Assembly (NCBI GenBank): GCA_017621885.1
Contig: JAGASD010000063.1
Coordinates: 99,421 to 163,420 of the forward strand
Length of the DNA stretch: 64,000 nt
DNA from: Clostridia bacterium
GTDB taxonomy: Bacteria; Bacillota; Clostridia; Oscillospirales; Acutalibacteraceae
Reading direction: 5' to 3'
Shown: positions 18,187 to 27,310 of the stretch, in pieces
How the letters are laid out: every line of letters starts with the position of its first letter
How positions within the stretch are numbered: the stretch's first letter is position 1
Made by a program: the position numbers and the translations under genes
Notes under the pieces: generated by a model
The model's input: the letters and a program-made list of their open reading frames with translations, nothing else
What the model was told of the DNA's origin: nothing
The model's database searches: none

Positions 18187-18948
18187 ATGTCAAAAATTAT
18201 TTCGATTGTAAACCAGAAAGGCGGTGTGGGGAAGACCACAAGCGCGGTGAATCTTGCGGCAGCTCTGGGAGCTTTGGGCAAGAAAATTCTTCTTGTAGAT
18301 ATTGACCCTCAGGGTAACACCACAAGCGGTTACGGTATTTCAAGAAAAAATCTTACTGCAACGTCTTATGAAATTCTTATCGGCTCCTGCACGGCAAGTG
18401 AGGCGATAATAAATACAAAATTTACAGGGGTTGATATAATACCGTCAAATATAAATCTTGCAGGGGCGGAGCTTGAGCTTGCAATTATGGAGAAGCGCGA
18501 GGCTCTTCTTAAAAACGCTCTTGCAACAATAGTTGAAAATTATGATTTTGTTTTCTTCGATTGTCCTCCTTCGTTGGGTCTTATTACTTTAAATGCCCTT
18601 ACGGCATCTGACAGCTTTATTGTTCCCATTCAGTGTGAATATTACGCACTTGAGGGACTTTCACAGCTTATGGCAACGGTGCGTACAATTAAAAGACTTT
18701 ATAACCCTTACATAGAGCTTGAAGGTGTTTTGCTTACAATGTACGACGGAAGGCTTAATCTTACACAGCAGGTTGTTGCAGAGGTTAAAACCTTTTTCCC
18801 GAAAAAGGTTTATGCTACGGTTATTCCGCGTAACGTAAGACTTTCCGAGGCGCCATCCTTCGGAGAACCGGTTTTATATTACGATAAAGCTTCAAAGGGT
18901 AGCGAGAGTTATATCGCTTTGGCAGAAGAATTTTTAAGAATGAATTAA
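18187..18948 (+). CDS. parA: Chromosome-partitioning ATPase ParA/Soj
   Basis: Walker-type ATPase that with ParB organises and segregates the replication origin. KGGVGKTT sits near residue 11, VDIDPQGNTTSGYG is the A' region and FFDCPPSLG Walker B. The start is placed at ATG 18187 (MSKIISIVNQ), preceded by AAAGGA; the frame is open for 34 more codons upstream, but those encode an AT-rich, unconserved stretch. An upstream TTGGTA/TATGAT pair (18093-18122) is a weak promoter candidate. Chromosomal context (serS next) argues for the host parAB rather than a plasmid pair. Confidence 0.93.
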   Translation: MSKIISIVNQKGGVGKTTSAVNLAAALGALGKKILLVDIDPQGNTTSGYGISRKNLTATSYEILIGSCTASEAIINTKFTGVDIIPSNINLAGAELELAIMEKREALLKNALATIVENYDFVFFDCPPSLGLITLNALTASDSFIVPIQCEYYALEGLSQLMATVRTIKRLYNPYIELEGVLLTMYDGRLNLTQQVVAEVKTFFPKKVYATVIPRNVRLSEAPSFGEPVLYYDKASKGSESYIALAEEFLRMN

Positions 18949-18958
18949 GGTGAAACAA

Positions 18959-19819
18959 ATGGCAGTTAAAAAATCAGGGCTGGGTAAAGGCTTTGATGCG
19001 ATATTTGCGGATAATTCCGTAGAGGATATTTCGAAGAACTCCGGTGCCGTAAAGGTTAAGCTTATGGAAATTGAGCCCAACCGTGACCAGCCGAGAAAAC
19101 AGTTTGATGATGATGCGCTGAATGAGCTTGCAGACAGTATAGCGAAGCACGGTGTTCTTCAACCTCTTCTTGTAAGACCGCTGCTTAACGGAGGATATCA
19201 GCTTGTTGCAGGTGAAAGACGTTGGCGCGCTTCAAGAATTGCGGGACTTACAGAGGTTCCCGTTGTTATAAAAGAGCTTACAGATGCTCAGGTTGCTGAA
19301 CTCGCTCTTGTCGAAAACATTCAGCGTGAGGATTTGAATCCTTTGGAAGAGGCTAACGGATATAAGGAGCTTTCTGATAAATACGGCTACACTCAGGATG
19401 AAATTTCAAATATGGTCGGACGTTCACGTTCAGCGGTTGCTAACGCTTTAAGGCTTTTGGCACTTCCCTCAGCGGTTCAGGAGCTTGTTATGAAGGGTGA
19501 GCTTTCAACCGGACATGCTAAGGCGATATTGAGTGCTGCAGATACCGATTATCAGGTTGAGCTTGCAAAGCTTGTTGTAAAAGAGGATTTATCCGTAAGG
19601 GTTACGGAAAGACTTGCAAGAAAATCCGCAAGCGATGTGAAAACAGGCAAGAGAACTAAAAAACGCAATCCCTACTATGATGAAATTGAGCTTGCACTTT
19701 CCGATGTTTTGGGAAGACAGGTCAAGGTTACAAAATCAAGCAAAAAAGGTTCACTTGAAATTGAGTTTTTTGATGATGATGACCTTAAAAAGCTTTTAAA
19801 AATATTTGATAATGAATAA
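18959..19819 (+). CDS. parB: Chromosome-partitioning protein ParB/Spo0J
   Basis: CTP-dependent DNA clamp that binds parS sites near oriC. N-terminal KKSGLGKGFDAIF (ParA-contact motif), the CTP-binding GERRWRA block at about residue 82, ENIQREDLNPLEEA, then a helix-turn-helix (YTQDEISNMVGRSRSAVANALRL) and a C-terminal dimer region. The start is taken at ATG 18959 because TAAGGTGA ends seven bases upstream and the family starts this way; a GTG at 18950 is in frame. I saw no full parS palindrome in the window. Confidence 0.93.
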   Translation: MAVKKSGLGKGFDAIFADNSVEDISKNSGAVKVKLMEIEPNRDQPRKQFDDDALNELADSIAKHGVLQPLLVRPLLNGGYQLVAGERRWRASRIAGLTEVPVVIKELTDAQVAELALVENIQREDLNPLEEANGYKELSDKYGYTQDEISNMVGRSRSAVANALRLLALPSAVQELVMKGELSTGHAKAILSAADTDYQVELAKLVVKEDLSVRVTERLARKSASDVKTGKRTKKRNPYYDEIELALSDVLGRQVKVTKSSKKGSLEIEFFDDDDLKKLLKIFDNE

Positions 19820-19836
19820 GAGAGAAGGAACATACA

Positions 19837-21132
19837 ATGATAGATATTAAATTTTTAAGAGAAAATCCCGAAGTTGTCAAACAGAACATAAAAAATAAAT
19901 TCCAGGATAAAAAGCTCGGTCTTGTGGATGAGGTTATTGAGCTTGATGCACAGAGCCGAAAGGTTAAGGGCGAAGCAGACAATCTCCGCGCTTCAAGAAA
20001 TAAGAACAGCAAAATGATTGGTGCTCTTATGGGTCAGGGGAAAAAAGAAGAGGCAGAGGCAATGAAAAAGCAGGTTGCCGATGATGCAAAGCGCCTTGCA
20101 GAGCTTGAACAGCAGGAAGCAGAGCTTTCTAAAAAGGTTAATGATATTATGATGGTTATTCCCAATATCATAGACCCAACGGTTCCCATCGGTAAGGATG
20201 ATTCTGAAAACGTCGAAATTGAGCGTTTCGGTGAGCCTGTTGTTCCCGATTTTGAAATACCTTATCACAGAGAAATTATGGAAAGCTTTGAGGGTATCGA
20301 CCTTGACAGTGCAGGCAGAGTTGCAGGTAACGGCTTCTACTACCTCTGCGGTGATATTGCAAGACTTCATTCAGCAGTAATTTCTTATGCCCGTGATTTC
20401 ATGATTGACCGTGGATTTACTTATTATATCCCTCCCTTTATGATTCGTTCAAATGTTGTAACAGGCGTTATGAGCTTTGCTGAGATGGATGCAATGATGT
20501 ATAAAATTGAGGGCGAGGATCTTTACCTTATCGGTACAAGCGAGCACTCAATGATCGGTAAATTTATTGACACAATCGTTCCCGAAGAAAAGCTTCCCCA
20601 GACACTTACAAGCTACTCACCCTGCTTCCGCAAAGAAAAAGGTGCGCACGGCATTGAGGAACGCGGTGTTTACCGTATTCACCAGTTTGAAAAGCAGGAA
20701 ATGATTGTTGTCTGTAAGCCAGAAGAAAGCCCTTACTGGTTCGATCAGCTCTGGAAAAATACAGTTGATTTGTTCCGTTCACTTGACATTCCCGTAAGAA
20801 CTCTCGAATGCTGCTCAGGTGACCTTGCAGACCTAAAAGTTAAATCTGTTGACGTTGAGGCATGGAGCCCCAGACAGCAGAAGTATTTTGAGGTCGGCAG
20901 TTGCTCAAATCTTTCCGATGCACAGGCAAGACGCCTTAAAATCCGTGCAGGCGGTAAAGATAAAAAATATTTCCCCCATACACTTAACAATACTGTTGTT
21001 GCTCCCCCCAGAATGCTTATTGCATTCCTTGAAAATAACCTTAATGAAGACGGTAGCGTAAACATTCCCGTAGCATTAAGACCTTATATGGGCGGAAAGG
21101 AAAAGCTTATTCCTACAGTATATGCTTTTTAA
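19837..21132 (+). CDS. serS: Seryl-tRNA synthetase
   Basis: Class II aminoacyl-tRNA synthetase charging tRNA-Ser. The N-terminal ~110 residues form the long antiparallel coiled-coil tRNA-binding arm (charged heptads from VVKQNIKNK to KKVNDIMM). The catalytic core has TSEHSM, SPCFRKEKG with the motif-2 arginine, the HQFEKQE strand, and motif 3 NNTVVAPPRMLIAFLENN. The 17-base gap after parB suggests one transcript. Its TAA stop lies inside an interspersed repeat that begins there. Confidence 0.97.
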   Translation: MIDIKFLRENPEVVKQNIKNKFQDKKLGLVDEVIELDAQSRKVKGEADNLRASRNKNSKMIGALMGQGKKEEAEAMKKQVADDAKRLAELEQQEAELSKKVNDIMMVIPNIIDPTVPIGKDDSENVEIERFGEPVVPDFEIPYHREIMESFEGIDLDSAGRVAGNGFYYLCGDIARLHSAVISYARDFMIDRGFTYYIPPFMIRSNVVTGVMSFAEMDAMMYKIEGEDLYLIGTSEHSMIGKFIDTIVPEEKLPQTLTSYSPCFRKEKGAHGIEERGVYRIHQFEKQEMIVVCKPEESPYWFDQLWKNTVDLFRSLDIPVRTLECCSGDLADLKVKSVDVEAWSPRQQKYFEVGSCSNLSDAQARRLKIRAGGKDKKYFPHTLNNTVVAPPRMLIAFLENNLNEDGSVNIPVALRPYMGGKEKLIPTVYAF

Positions 21133-21190
21133 TGAGGAATTAGGAATGAGGAATGAGGAGTTTCGGGGAAACTTCGTTTCCGATTATAAA
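21130..21190 (+). repeat. Interspersed repeat A, copy 1
   Basis: Begins on the serS stop codon: TAATGAGGAATTAGGAATG followed by AGGAATGAGG variants and the hairpin GGGGAAAC/GTTTCC. A copy with the same order, in inverse orientation, lies at 59101-59160. The remaining sequence to 21354 is non-coding and includes a second patch (CGAGGGGGACCGCGAAGCG) resembling repeat C at 52.7 and 59.0 kb. Confidence 0.8.
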
Positions 21191-21354
21191 TTTAAGTTGA
21201 TGTAAAGCGATAGCCTGTCATCCCTGTTTCGGCTTTGCAGGAATACGAGGGGGACCGCGAAGCGATAGTGGGTAGTTCTCTTGCTGTTTTTCTTCAGTCG
21301 GACAGAATATCCACTGTTATCCCGTGAAGTCCTATAAACTAACAAGGTAATTTT

Positions 21355-22176
21355 ATGTATAAAAATAAAAACGATAATTTTAATGACCGCAAGAAAAAGC
21401 TTGACGGTCACAAGGACGATTTTTTTGAAAGAGAAAATCAAAATGAAAAGGATATAATTTTCGGCAGAAACTCCGTTGCGGAGGCGATTAAAGCAGGTCG
21501 TCCTCTTGACAGTGTAATGGTAGCCAAGGGTGAACGCTCGGGCTCTGTGCCGAAAATCCTTGCAGACGTCAAAAATGCAGGAATCCCCATAAAAGAGGTT
21601 GACCGCAAGAAGCTTGACTATCTCTGCGGACATGGTAATCATCAGGGTATAATTGCAATGGGTGCAGTTAAAGAGTATTCTTCCGTTGATGATATTTTCA
21701 AGCTGGCAGAAGACCGCGGCGAGCCGCCGTTTATAATCGTATGCGATGAAATTGAAGACCCTCATAATCTCGGTGCCATTATAAGAACAGCCGAGGCTGC
21801 AGGTGCTCACGGTGTTATCGTTCCCAAAAGACGCAGTGCTCCTTTGAGCTTTGCAGTTGCAAAAACCTCTGCAGGTGCAGTTGAGTTTATGCACGTGGCA
21901 AGGGTTACCAACATTCCCCAGACCCTGGATGAATTAAAGGAACGCGGTGTGTGGGTTTACTGTGCGGATATGGACGGTGAAACGTTTTATTCCGCAAACC
22001 TTAAAGGTGCGGTTGCTCTCGTTATAGGCTCAGAAGGTAAGGGCGTGGGCAGACTTGTGAAAGAAAAATGCGACGTTATCCTTTCTATGCCTATGAAGGG
22101 TAAAATAAACTCCCTTAACGCATCCGTTGCGGCAGGAATTCTGATGTACGAGATATCAAAACAACGCGATACCTAA
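21355..22176 (+). CDS. rlmB: 23S rRNA (guanosine-2251-2'-O)-methyltransferase, TrmH/SpoU family
   Basis: 2'-O-methylates a guanosine in the 23S P-loop. Short L30e-like substrate-binding domain (IIFGRNSVAEAIKAGRPLDSV, about 35-100) followed by the SPOUT knot: EDPHNLGAIIRTAEAAGAHG, VIGSEGKGVGRL and SLNASVAAGILMYE, which are motifs 1-3 of the family. A charged N-terminal tail of ~30 residues (NDNFNDRKKKLDGHK) is an add-on. Other TrmH paralogues cannot be fully excluded. Confidence 0.9.
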   Translation: MYKNKNDNFNDRKKKLDGHKDDFFERENQNEKDIIFGRNSVAEAIKAGRPLDSVMVAKGERSGSVPKILADVKNAGIPIKEVDRKKLDYLCGHGNHQGIIAMGAVKEYSSVDDIFKLAEDRGEPPFIIVCDEIEDPHNLGAIIRTAEAAGAHGVIVPKRRSAPLSFAVAKTSAGAVEFMHVARVTNIPQTLDELKERGVWVYCADMDGETFYSANLKGAVALVIGSEGKGVGRLVKEKCDVILSMPMKGKINSLNASVAAGILMYEISKQRDT

Positions 22177-22214
22177 AGGTATATCCGAACTACTCTGAAT
22201 TGTGAGGAATAAAA

Positions 22215-24716
22215 ATGGCTGATGAAAGAAAAAATCCCAGAAAATGGTCTTTGGAAGAGATTGATGAACTGTTGCAGGACAGCGGCTTGTTACCGCGCGA
22301 CGGTGATGCTCTTGAGTATGTTGAAGAAATTGAATATACCCCAAAAGCCGTTTCTTTCAATCCCAGACCATCACGAAATGAAAATATCGAACATCATATA
22401 ATAAAAGAAACCGTAGAGCGGTCGGACAGCGTAGCAGAGCCTCAGGTTTACGGTACGTTCGTCAGTGAAAAATACAGGGACAGGTTTTTTAATAAGCCTA
22501 TGCAAAATCTGGAAAAAACCGCAGAGCATAAAATTGTTCCGCCTGAAGAGCAAAAATTTGAACGAGGCGGTTTCGTGCGGAAAAAAAGCAATTTTGAAAG
22601 CACATCTGATTTTTCACCCGTACCGAATCTTGTGCCGGATAACCATACGGCAGATGAACCGCCTACAGAAAAAACGGTTGTTTTTAACGAAAAAAAACAT
22701 ACAAGAACAATAGGTCTTCGCTCTTTGGCGGTTACTGACGGTGATGCTCACGAGGTTGAAATCCCCGCGGAAGAAGATGATGCTCAGCTTACGTTTGAGG
22801 GTTTTCACAGTGAAGAAGCAAGCACTATGGATGAAAAAGAGGTTGAAGAGGAGCTTAACAGAAAAAGAAAAGAGAAAACAGAGAAGTTCACAATCACCGG
22901 TGACATAACCGAAGAAGAAAAACAAGAATCATATAATCGCAAGTATGGCACGGATGAATACAGAACAGCAGATGATAAATTCAAGGTTTCGTATTTTCTG
23001 AAAAAAAAGAAAAACACCGCTGTTGCGGGGGCTGTAATATCTTACGTAAGCTTCCTTTTGCTTTCAGTTATATCACTTGTAGCCAAAAACATCACAGAGG
23101 GCGGCGTAGGCTACGTGGTTATTTCGTTATTGCTTACTCTTATTCCCTGTGCTGTTAATTTTGAGGTGGTGTTTGACGGAATCAAGGCTATCAAAGGCTT
23201 TAATTTCAACAGAAACACAGGTTGCTTTGTTGCACTGGCGGCAACACTTATTCAGCAGATTGTTTTTTTGTTTTCAACAGACCCCTTTGAAAAAGGCTTG
23301 AGCTTATTTGCTCCTTTGGCAGTTCTGGTTCTTGCCTTTACAATGACCGGTGAGATTTTTGAGCTTAAAAGAATTTCGGATAACTTTTTATATATAACAA
23401 GAGGTACTGATGTTTATTCCATCGGACCCATTGAAAAAACCGAAGTCGCTTTTGAAATAGGCAGAGGACTTCTTCTTGATGATCCCTCTGTGTTATCTTC
23501 GCAAAAGACGGTTTTTCCCAGAAGATTTATTGAGCTATCAAGAAAATACTATCCTTCGGATGATATAAGCAAAAGACTTATTCCCATAGGTTTAGGTGCC
23601 TCGTTGCTTGTTGGTATTATAACACTTCTGGTAACCAAGCATCTTTTGAGTGCGGTAAGTGCATTCAGTGCTTGCGTGTGTGTGACTGTTCCGTATTTTT
23701 CGTTTGTTGCAGATACAATAGCAATAACCAAGGTGGGAAAAAAGCTCCGTAAGAAAGGCGGCACCATTGCCGGCTGGGAGGCGTTTAAGCAGTGTGAAAA
23801 TGCCAATGCCGTTGTTGTGGATTCGGCAGATGTTTTTGAAGAAAACGGCGGTAATGTTTACGGAATTCACCTTTTTTACGATATAAGAATAGATGAAGCT
23901 ATTATAAACACGGCGGCACTTACAATTGCATCGGGCGGCCCGTTGGGGAACCTTTTCAAAAGAGTCATTGTTGGTGAAATATCATTCCTTCCGCCCGTGG
24001 ATACTCTTGCTTATGAAGATAAGCTTGGGCTTTCAGCGTGGATATTCAATCGACGTATTCTTGTGGGTAACGAGGATTTGCTCAGAAATCATAACGTTGA
24101 AATACCCGATACCGCACTTATTAAGAGACATCTTTCGGAGGGCCGTTATCCATTATACCTTGCAATTGACGGTAAAGCGGCAGCGGTTTTCATTGTCTCT
24201 TACGATGTGAACGGTGTTAATGCCCGTCTTTTGAAAAAAATAGAACGCAACAGCGTCTCCGTGCTTGTGCGTTCAGATGATGCGAATATTACCGATGAAA
24301 TGGTTGCAAAAAATCTTAATCTTCCGCGTAGCGGAGTTAAAGTGCTTTCAGCAGTTTCAGGCGATATTTATATGAATTATAAAAAAGAAACCACCTCTGC
24401 CGCCGATGCACTTCTTTTGCATGACGGCAAAGCAAGCAGCTTTCTTTATGCTGTTAAAAGTGCCCTTGAGCTGGGTGATTTCAAGCAAATTCTCAATACA
24501 TTCCAGATTTGTGCAATGGGTATAGGTGTTGCTCTTGTTGCAGCACTCTCGCTGGCTTCGGGGCTTGAACACCTAAATTGCATACAGCTTTTATTCGTTC
24601 AGCTGTTTTTTATGGGATTTTCAGCCTTTACCCTATCGGGCGGAAATCTGCTCAATAATCTGGAACGAAAAAAGCCGGATAAAAGAACAGTTAAAGGTCG
24701 TCGGCGTCCTGAATAG
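22215..24716 (+). CDS. P1B-type ATPase-like membrane protein lacking catalytic motifs (probable pseudo-ATPase)
   Basis: 833 residues. The first ~265 are charged and probably disordered. Then helices at about 268-290, 297-320, 335-354 and 362-382, a shortened actuator-like region (about 385-450), and helices at 455-475 and 479-500. From here order and spacing follow heavy-metal P-type ATPases: C487-V-C489 stands where CPC should be, and TKVGKKLRKKGGTIAGWEAFKQ precedes VVVDSADVF, which replaces the phosphorylation motif DKTGTLT (D536 is kept, the rest is not). ILVGNEDLL and LYLAIDGKAAAVFIVSYDV match the N/P-domain blocks, but TGD is RSDD and GDGxND is LLHDGKA. Two helices close the protein. It probably cannot hydrolyse ATP by the P-type mechanism. 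Role unknown. Confidence 0.78.
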   Translation: MADERKNPRKWSLEEIDELLQDSGLLPRDGDALEYVEEIEYTPKAVSFNPRPSRNENIEHHIIKETVERSDSVAEPQVYGTFVSEKYRDRFFNKPMQNLEKTAEHKIVPPEEQKFERGGFVRKKSNFESTSDFSPVPNLVPDNHTADEPPTEKTVVFNEKKHTRTIGLRSLAVTDGDAHEVEIPAEEDDAQLTFEGFHSEEASTMDEKEVEEELNRKRKEKTEKFTITGDITEEEKQESYNRKYGTDEYRTADDKFKVSYFLKKKKNTAVAGAVISYVSFLLLSVISLVAKNITEGGVGYVVISLLLTLIPCAVNFEVVFDGIKAIKGFNFNRNTGCFVALAATLIQQIVFLFSTDPFEKGLSLFAPLAVLVLAFTMTGEIFELKRISDNFLYITRGTDVYSIGPIEKTEVAFEIGRGLLLDDPSVLSSQKTVFPRRFIELSRKYYPSDDISKRLIPIGLGASLLVGIITLLVTKHLLSAVSAFSACVCVTVPYFSFVADTIAITKVGKKLRKKGGTIAGWEAFKQCENANAVVVDSADVFEENGGNVYGIHLFYDIRIDEAIINTAALTIASGGPLGNLFKRVIVGEISFLPPVDTLAYEDKLGLSAWIFNRRILVGNEDLLRNHNVEIPDTALIKRHLSEGRYPLYLAIDGKAAAVFIVSYDVNGVNARLLKKIERNSVSVLVRSDDANITDEMVAKNLNLPRSGVKVLSAVSGDIYMNYKKETTSAADALLLHDGKASSFLYAVKSALELGDFKQILNTFQICAMGIGVALVAALSLASGLEHLNCIQLLFVQLFFMGFSAFTLSGGNLLNNLERKKPDKRTVKGRRRPE

Positions 24717-24837
24717 GTTCTTCACCGTTTAACGGCTTCCCTGTGTATGATCCGTTAATGTCACTTTTTATGTTTTTGTCAGTTTGGTTATCGGCTTCGA
24801 TAATTTGCTGTACTTTGCTTTTTTCTTCGCTCTTCAA
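24691..24837 (-). CDS. Small conserved-looking protein, 48 residues
   Basis: A short reverse-strand frame opening with TTG (24837-24835) behind a good ribosome site (GAGGTGA, about six bases ahead) and running 48 codons to TAA. The peptide is acidic and hydrophilic: KSEEKSKVQQIIEADNQ, then DINGSYTGKPLNGEEPIQD and ADDL at the end. Its 3' end overlaps the 3' end of the convergent pseudo-ATPase gene by 26 bases. The SYTGKP...PxQDADDL pattern looks like a compact conserved motif rather than random sequence. No function can be assigned. Confidence 0.65.
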   Translation of the reverse strand: MKSEEKSKVQQIIEADNQTDKNIKSDINGSYTGKPLNGEEPIQDADDL

Positions 24838-24914
24838 AATATCACCTCACGAATATTTTGAATGAAAATAAGTTGTTTATTCGTCAAATTTTAAATATTT
24901 AGCCGGAAAGGAAA

Positions 24915-26078
24915 ATGAATATGGAAAAGGTTAGATTAGGTATTATTGGTATTGGAAATATGGGTTCAAGCCACATCAAAAACGCACTTAAAGGCTCGAT
25001 GCCTGAAATAGAAATTACTGCTGTTGCTGATATAAAGCCCGACAGACTTCAGTGGGCAAAGGAGCAGCTTCCCGAGGTTAAAACTTTTGACACAGCTTCT
25101 GCACTGATGGACTCGGGTGAGGTTGATGCAGTTCTTATTGCAACACCCCATTATGACCATCCGCCGCTTGTTATTGAAGCTTTGAATAAAGGTCTTCACG
25201 TTATGAGTGAAAAGCCTGCAGGTGTTTACACAAAGCAGGTTCGTGAAATGAATGCTGTTGCTGATAAAAGTGATAAGATTTTTGGCATAATGTTCAATCA
25301 GAGAACAAATTGCCTTTACAGAAAAGCTCACGAAATCGTCCACAGCGGGGAATACGGCGAGTTGCAACGTGTTACCTGGATTATAACCGATTGGTACAGA
25401 ACTCAGGCCTATTATAATTCAGGCGGTTGGCGTGCAACCTGGTCCGGTGAAGGCGGCGGTGTGTTGCTTAACCAGTGTCCGCATCAGCTTGACCTGTGGC
25501 AATGGATTTGCGGTATGCCCGAAAAAATAACTGCAATATGCCACGAAGGCAAATGGCATAACATTGAGGTAGAAGACGATGTTATGATTTATGCGGAATA
25601 TCCTAACGGTGCAACGGGAACATTTATAACAACTACGGGTGATTTCCCCGGAACAAACCGTCTTGAGATTACCCTTGATAAAGCAAAGCTCATTTGCGAA
25701 AACGGTAAGCTTACCGTTTGTGAGGTGGCAAAGAGTGTAAGTGAATTCACAAAAAATGCAGAGGAAGGCTTCGGCAGTATTGAAACAAAAACCTTTGAAG
25801 CAGAGCTTGACGGAAGAAACGTTCAGCATCCCGAGGTTATGAATAAATTTGCAGCTGCCATACTCAGAGGTGAACCGCTTACAGCTTCCGGTCAGGAAGG
25901 TATAAACGGTCTTATGATTTCAAATGCTGCGTTTCTTTCATCGTGGCTCGGAAAAACAGTTAATCTTCCCGTTGATGAGGAGCTTTTCTATGAGCTGCTT
26001 CAGAAAAAAATAAATGAATCGAATTTTGTTAAAGAGGTAAAAGAAGTAATTAACGAGAATATGGATTCTACGTATTGA
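24915..26078 (+). CDS. Gfo/Idh/MocA-family NAD(P)-dependent oxidoreductase
   Basis: Predicted sugar or inositol dehydrogenase. N-terminal Rossmann fold (RLGIIGIGNMGSSHIKNAL, residues ~5-25), VADIKPDRL, the SEKPAG motif with catalytic Lys near residue 98, and GGGVLLNQCPHQLDLWQW, which carries the family's substrate-site His. Long C-terminal domain ending in a charged helix. Ribosome site GGAAAGGA at 24904. The substrate cannot be read from sequence. The next gene starts 13 bases downstream, but it is a surface protein with no obvious link. Confidence 0.88.
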   Translation: MNMEKVRLGIIGIGNMGSSHIKNALKGSMPEIEITAVADIKPDRLQWAKEQLPEVKTFDTASALMDSGEVDAVLIATPHYDHPPLVIEALNKGLHVMSEKPAGVYTKQVREMNAVADKSDKIFGIMFNQRTNCLYRKAHEIVHSGEYGELQRVTWIITDWYRTQAYYNSGGWRATWSGEGGGVLLNQCPHQLDLWQWICGMPEKITAICHEGKWHNIEVEDDVMIYAEYPNGATGTFITTTGDFPGTNRLEITLDKAKLICENGKLTVCEVAKSVSEFTKNAEEGFGSIETKTFEAELDGRNVQHPEVMNKFAAAILRGEPLTASGQEGINGLMISNAAFLSSWLGKTVNLPVDEELFYELLQKKINESNFVKEVKEVINENMDSTY

Positions 26079-26091
26079 GCAGGTAAAGTGT

Positions 26092-27267
26092 ATGAAAAAC
26101 AGATATTTTAAAATTTTAATTTCAATAAGTGTTGTTGTGTGCATCCTTTTCAGCAGCGCAATTATGTGTTTTGCTGTGCCTCAGAAGCCTGATAACAGCA
26201 CTACGGCTGCGGAAACGACAGAGTCTAATGAGGAGCCTGGTAATCCAAGCGAGGGTCCGCAAGAGCAACCGGGCGGTGAAGTGAGACCTGTTGACCCGCA
26301 ACCCGATGAATCGGAAAATAACGGTCCGTCAACCGATGCTTCTTCAACCCCTCAGACTGTTACACAGGCCACAACTCAAAAAAGACCGACACCGGGTACA
26401 ACACGAAGACACTCAAATCAGTCGCCAAATAACAACAATAACAATAATAACGATAACAACAATAACAATAACGTTCAGAAATCTACTACAACAACAAAAC
26501 CTGCAACAACTCTGCCTGAGTTGCCTGAAGGTGCGTTCTATGTTTTTCTTGAACTCAATAACGGTCAGCCCAGACTTAAAAGAATAATGGAAAAAGAGGG
26601 TCGTGTTCCGCCACCGGATATTCCTGTGCGTGAGGGCTACGTTTTTGATGGTTGGTATACAGACGCAAAATTTACAAAGCCCTGGGATTTTGACACGTCC
26701 GTTGCTAAGGATACTGTGGTTATTTATGCAAAATGGGTTGCGGACGGTGCTACCGTTTCTTATAAAATAACCATTCCTCAGGTAGCAGGTGGGGCAATTG
26801 AGGTTAATCCTGCTGTTGCAAGTAAGGGTGAGCCCGTAACCATAACCGTAAAGCCTGATAAAGGTATGCGACTTGTTTCAGGCAGCCTGACTATTAACGG
26901 TAAAAGAAGTGACGTTCTTAGTTTTATAATGCCTGCTGCAGACGTTGTTATCGGCGCAAAGTTCGAAAAAATTCCTGCAAATGAATTGACTGAGGAAGAG
27001 CCTGTTTCAATAGCTCCGTTTATTATAGGGGCTGTTGTGATAGTGCTTGCCATTATAGGTATTGCTATCGTTGTTGCTAAACGCAAGGCTGATAATCAAG
27101 TGCCTGAATTTGATGAAAGCGGTGCACTTATCATTGATGATGACGATGACGATGGTTGGATTGATGAGTCTATTATTATTGAAGACGGATTTGAAAACGG
27201 CAAAATAGTCAAAGAGAATGTTGAACCCGACTACGGCGCTCCCGATGCGGATGACGAAGATTATTAA
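26092..27267 (+). CDS. Cell-surface protein with InlB B-repeat and C-terminal transmembrane anchor
   Basis: Signal peptide (FKILISISVVVCILFSSAIMCFA), a ~110-residue Thr/Pro/Asn-rich linker with long Asn tracts encoded by AAC/AAT triplets, then an InlB B-type repeat (about 145-212: IPVREGYVFDGWYTDAKF...YAKW) and a second beta-rich module with MRLVSGSLTINGK. A transmembrane helix near 305-328 is followed by a short, very acidic cytoplasmic tail (DDDDDDGWIDES). Probably displayed on the envelope for binding or adhesion; ligand unknown. Confidence 0.85.
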   Translation: MKNRYFKILISISVVVCILFSSAIMCFAVPQKPDNSTTAAETTESNEEPGNPSEGPQEQPGGEVRPVDPQPDESENNGPSTDASSTPQTVTQATTQKRPTPGTTRRHSNQSPNNNNNNNNDNNNNNNVQKSTTTTKPATTLPELPEGAFYVFLELNNGQPRLKRIMEKEGRVPPPDIPVREGYVFDGWYTDAKFTKPWDFDTSVAKDTVVIYAKWVADGATVSYKITIPQVAGGAIEVNPAVASKGEPVTITVKPDKGMRLVSGSLTINGKRSDVLSFIMPAADVVIGAKFEKIPANELTEEEPVSIAPFIIGAVVIVLAIIGIAIVVAKRKADNQVPEFDESGALIIDDDDDDGWIDESIIIEDGFENGKIVKENVEPDYGAPDADDEDY

Positions 27268-27270
27268 AAA

Positions 27271-27310
27271 TAAAGATGGTTGCTTAATTCGAGCAACCAT
27301 CTTTTTTTTA
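27271..27310. terminator. Bidirectional intrinsic terminator
   Basis: AAGATGGTTGCT/AGCAACCATCTT stem with A and T runs on either side, between the convergent surface-protein and uxaA genes. Confidence 0.9.

Noticed and set aside
18949-19819. parS sites near parAB
   Set aside because: No full TGTTTCACGTGAAACA-type palindrome was seen; partial matches such as GTTTCACGTAAT in atpC are not convincing.
21184-21894. 236-codon reverse frame over rlmB
   Set aside because: Antisense to a clear methyltransferase gene; Cys/Phe-rich peptide without a ribosome site.
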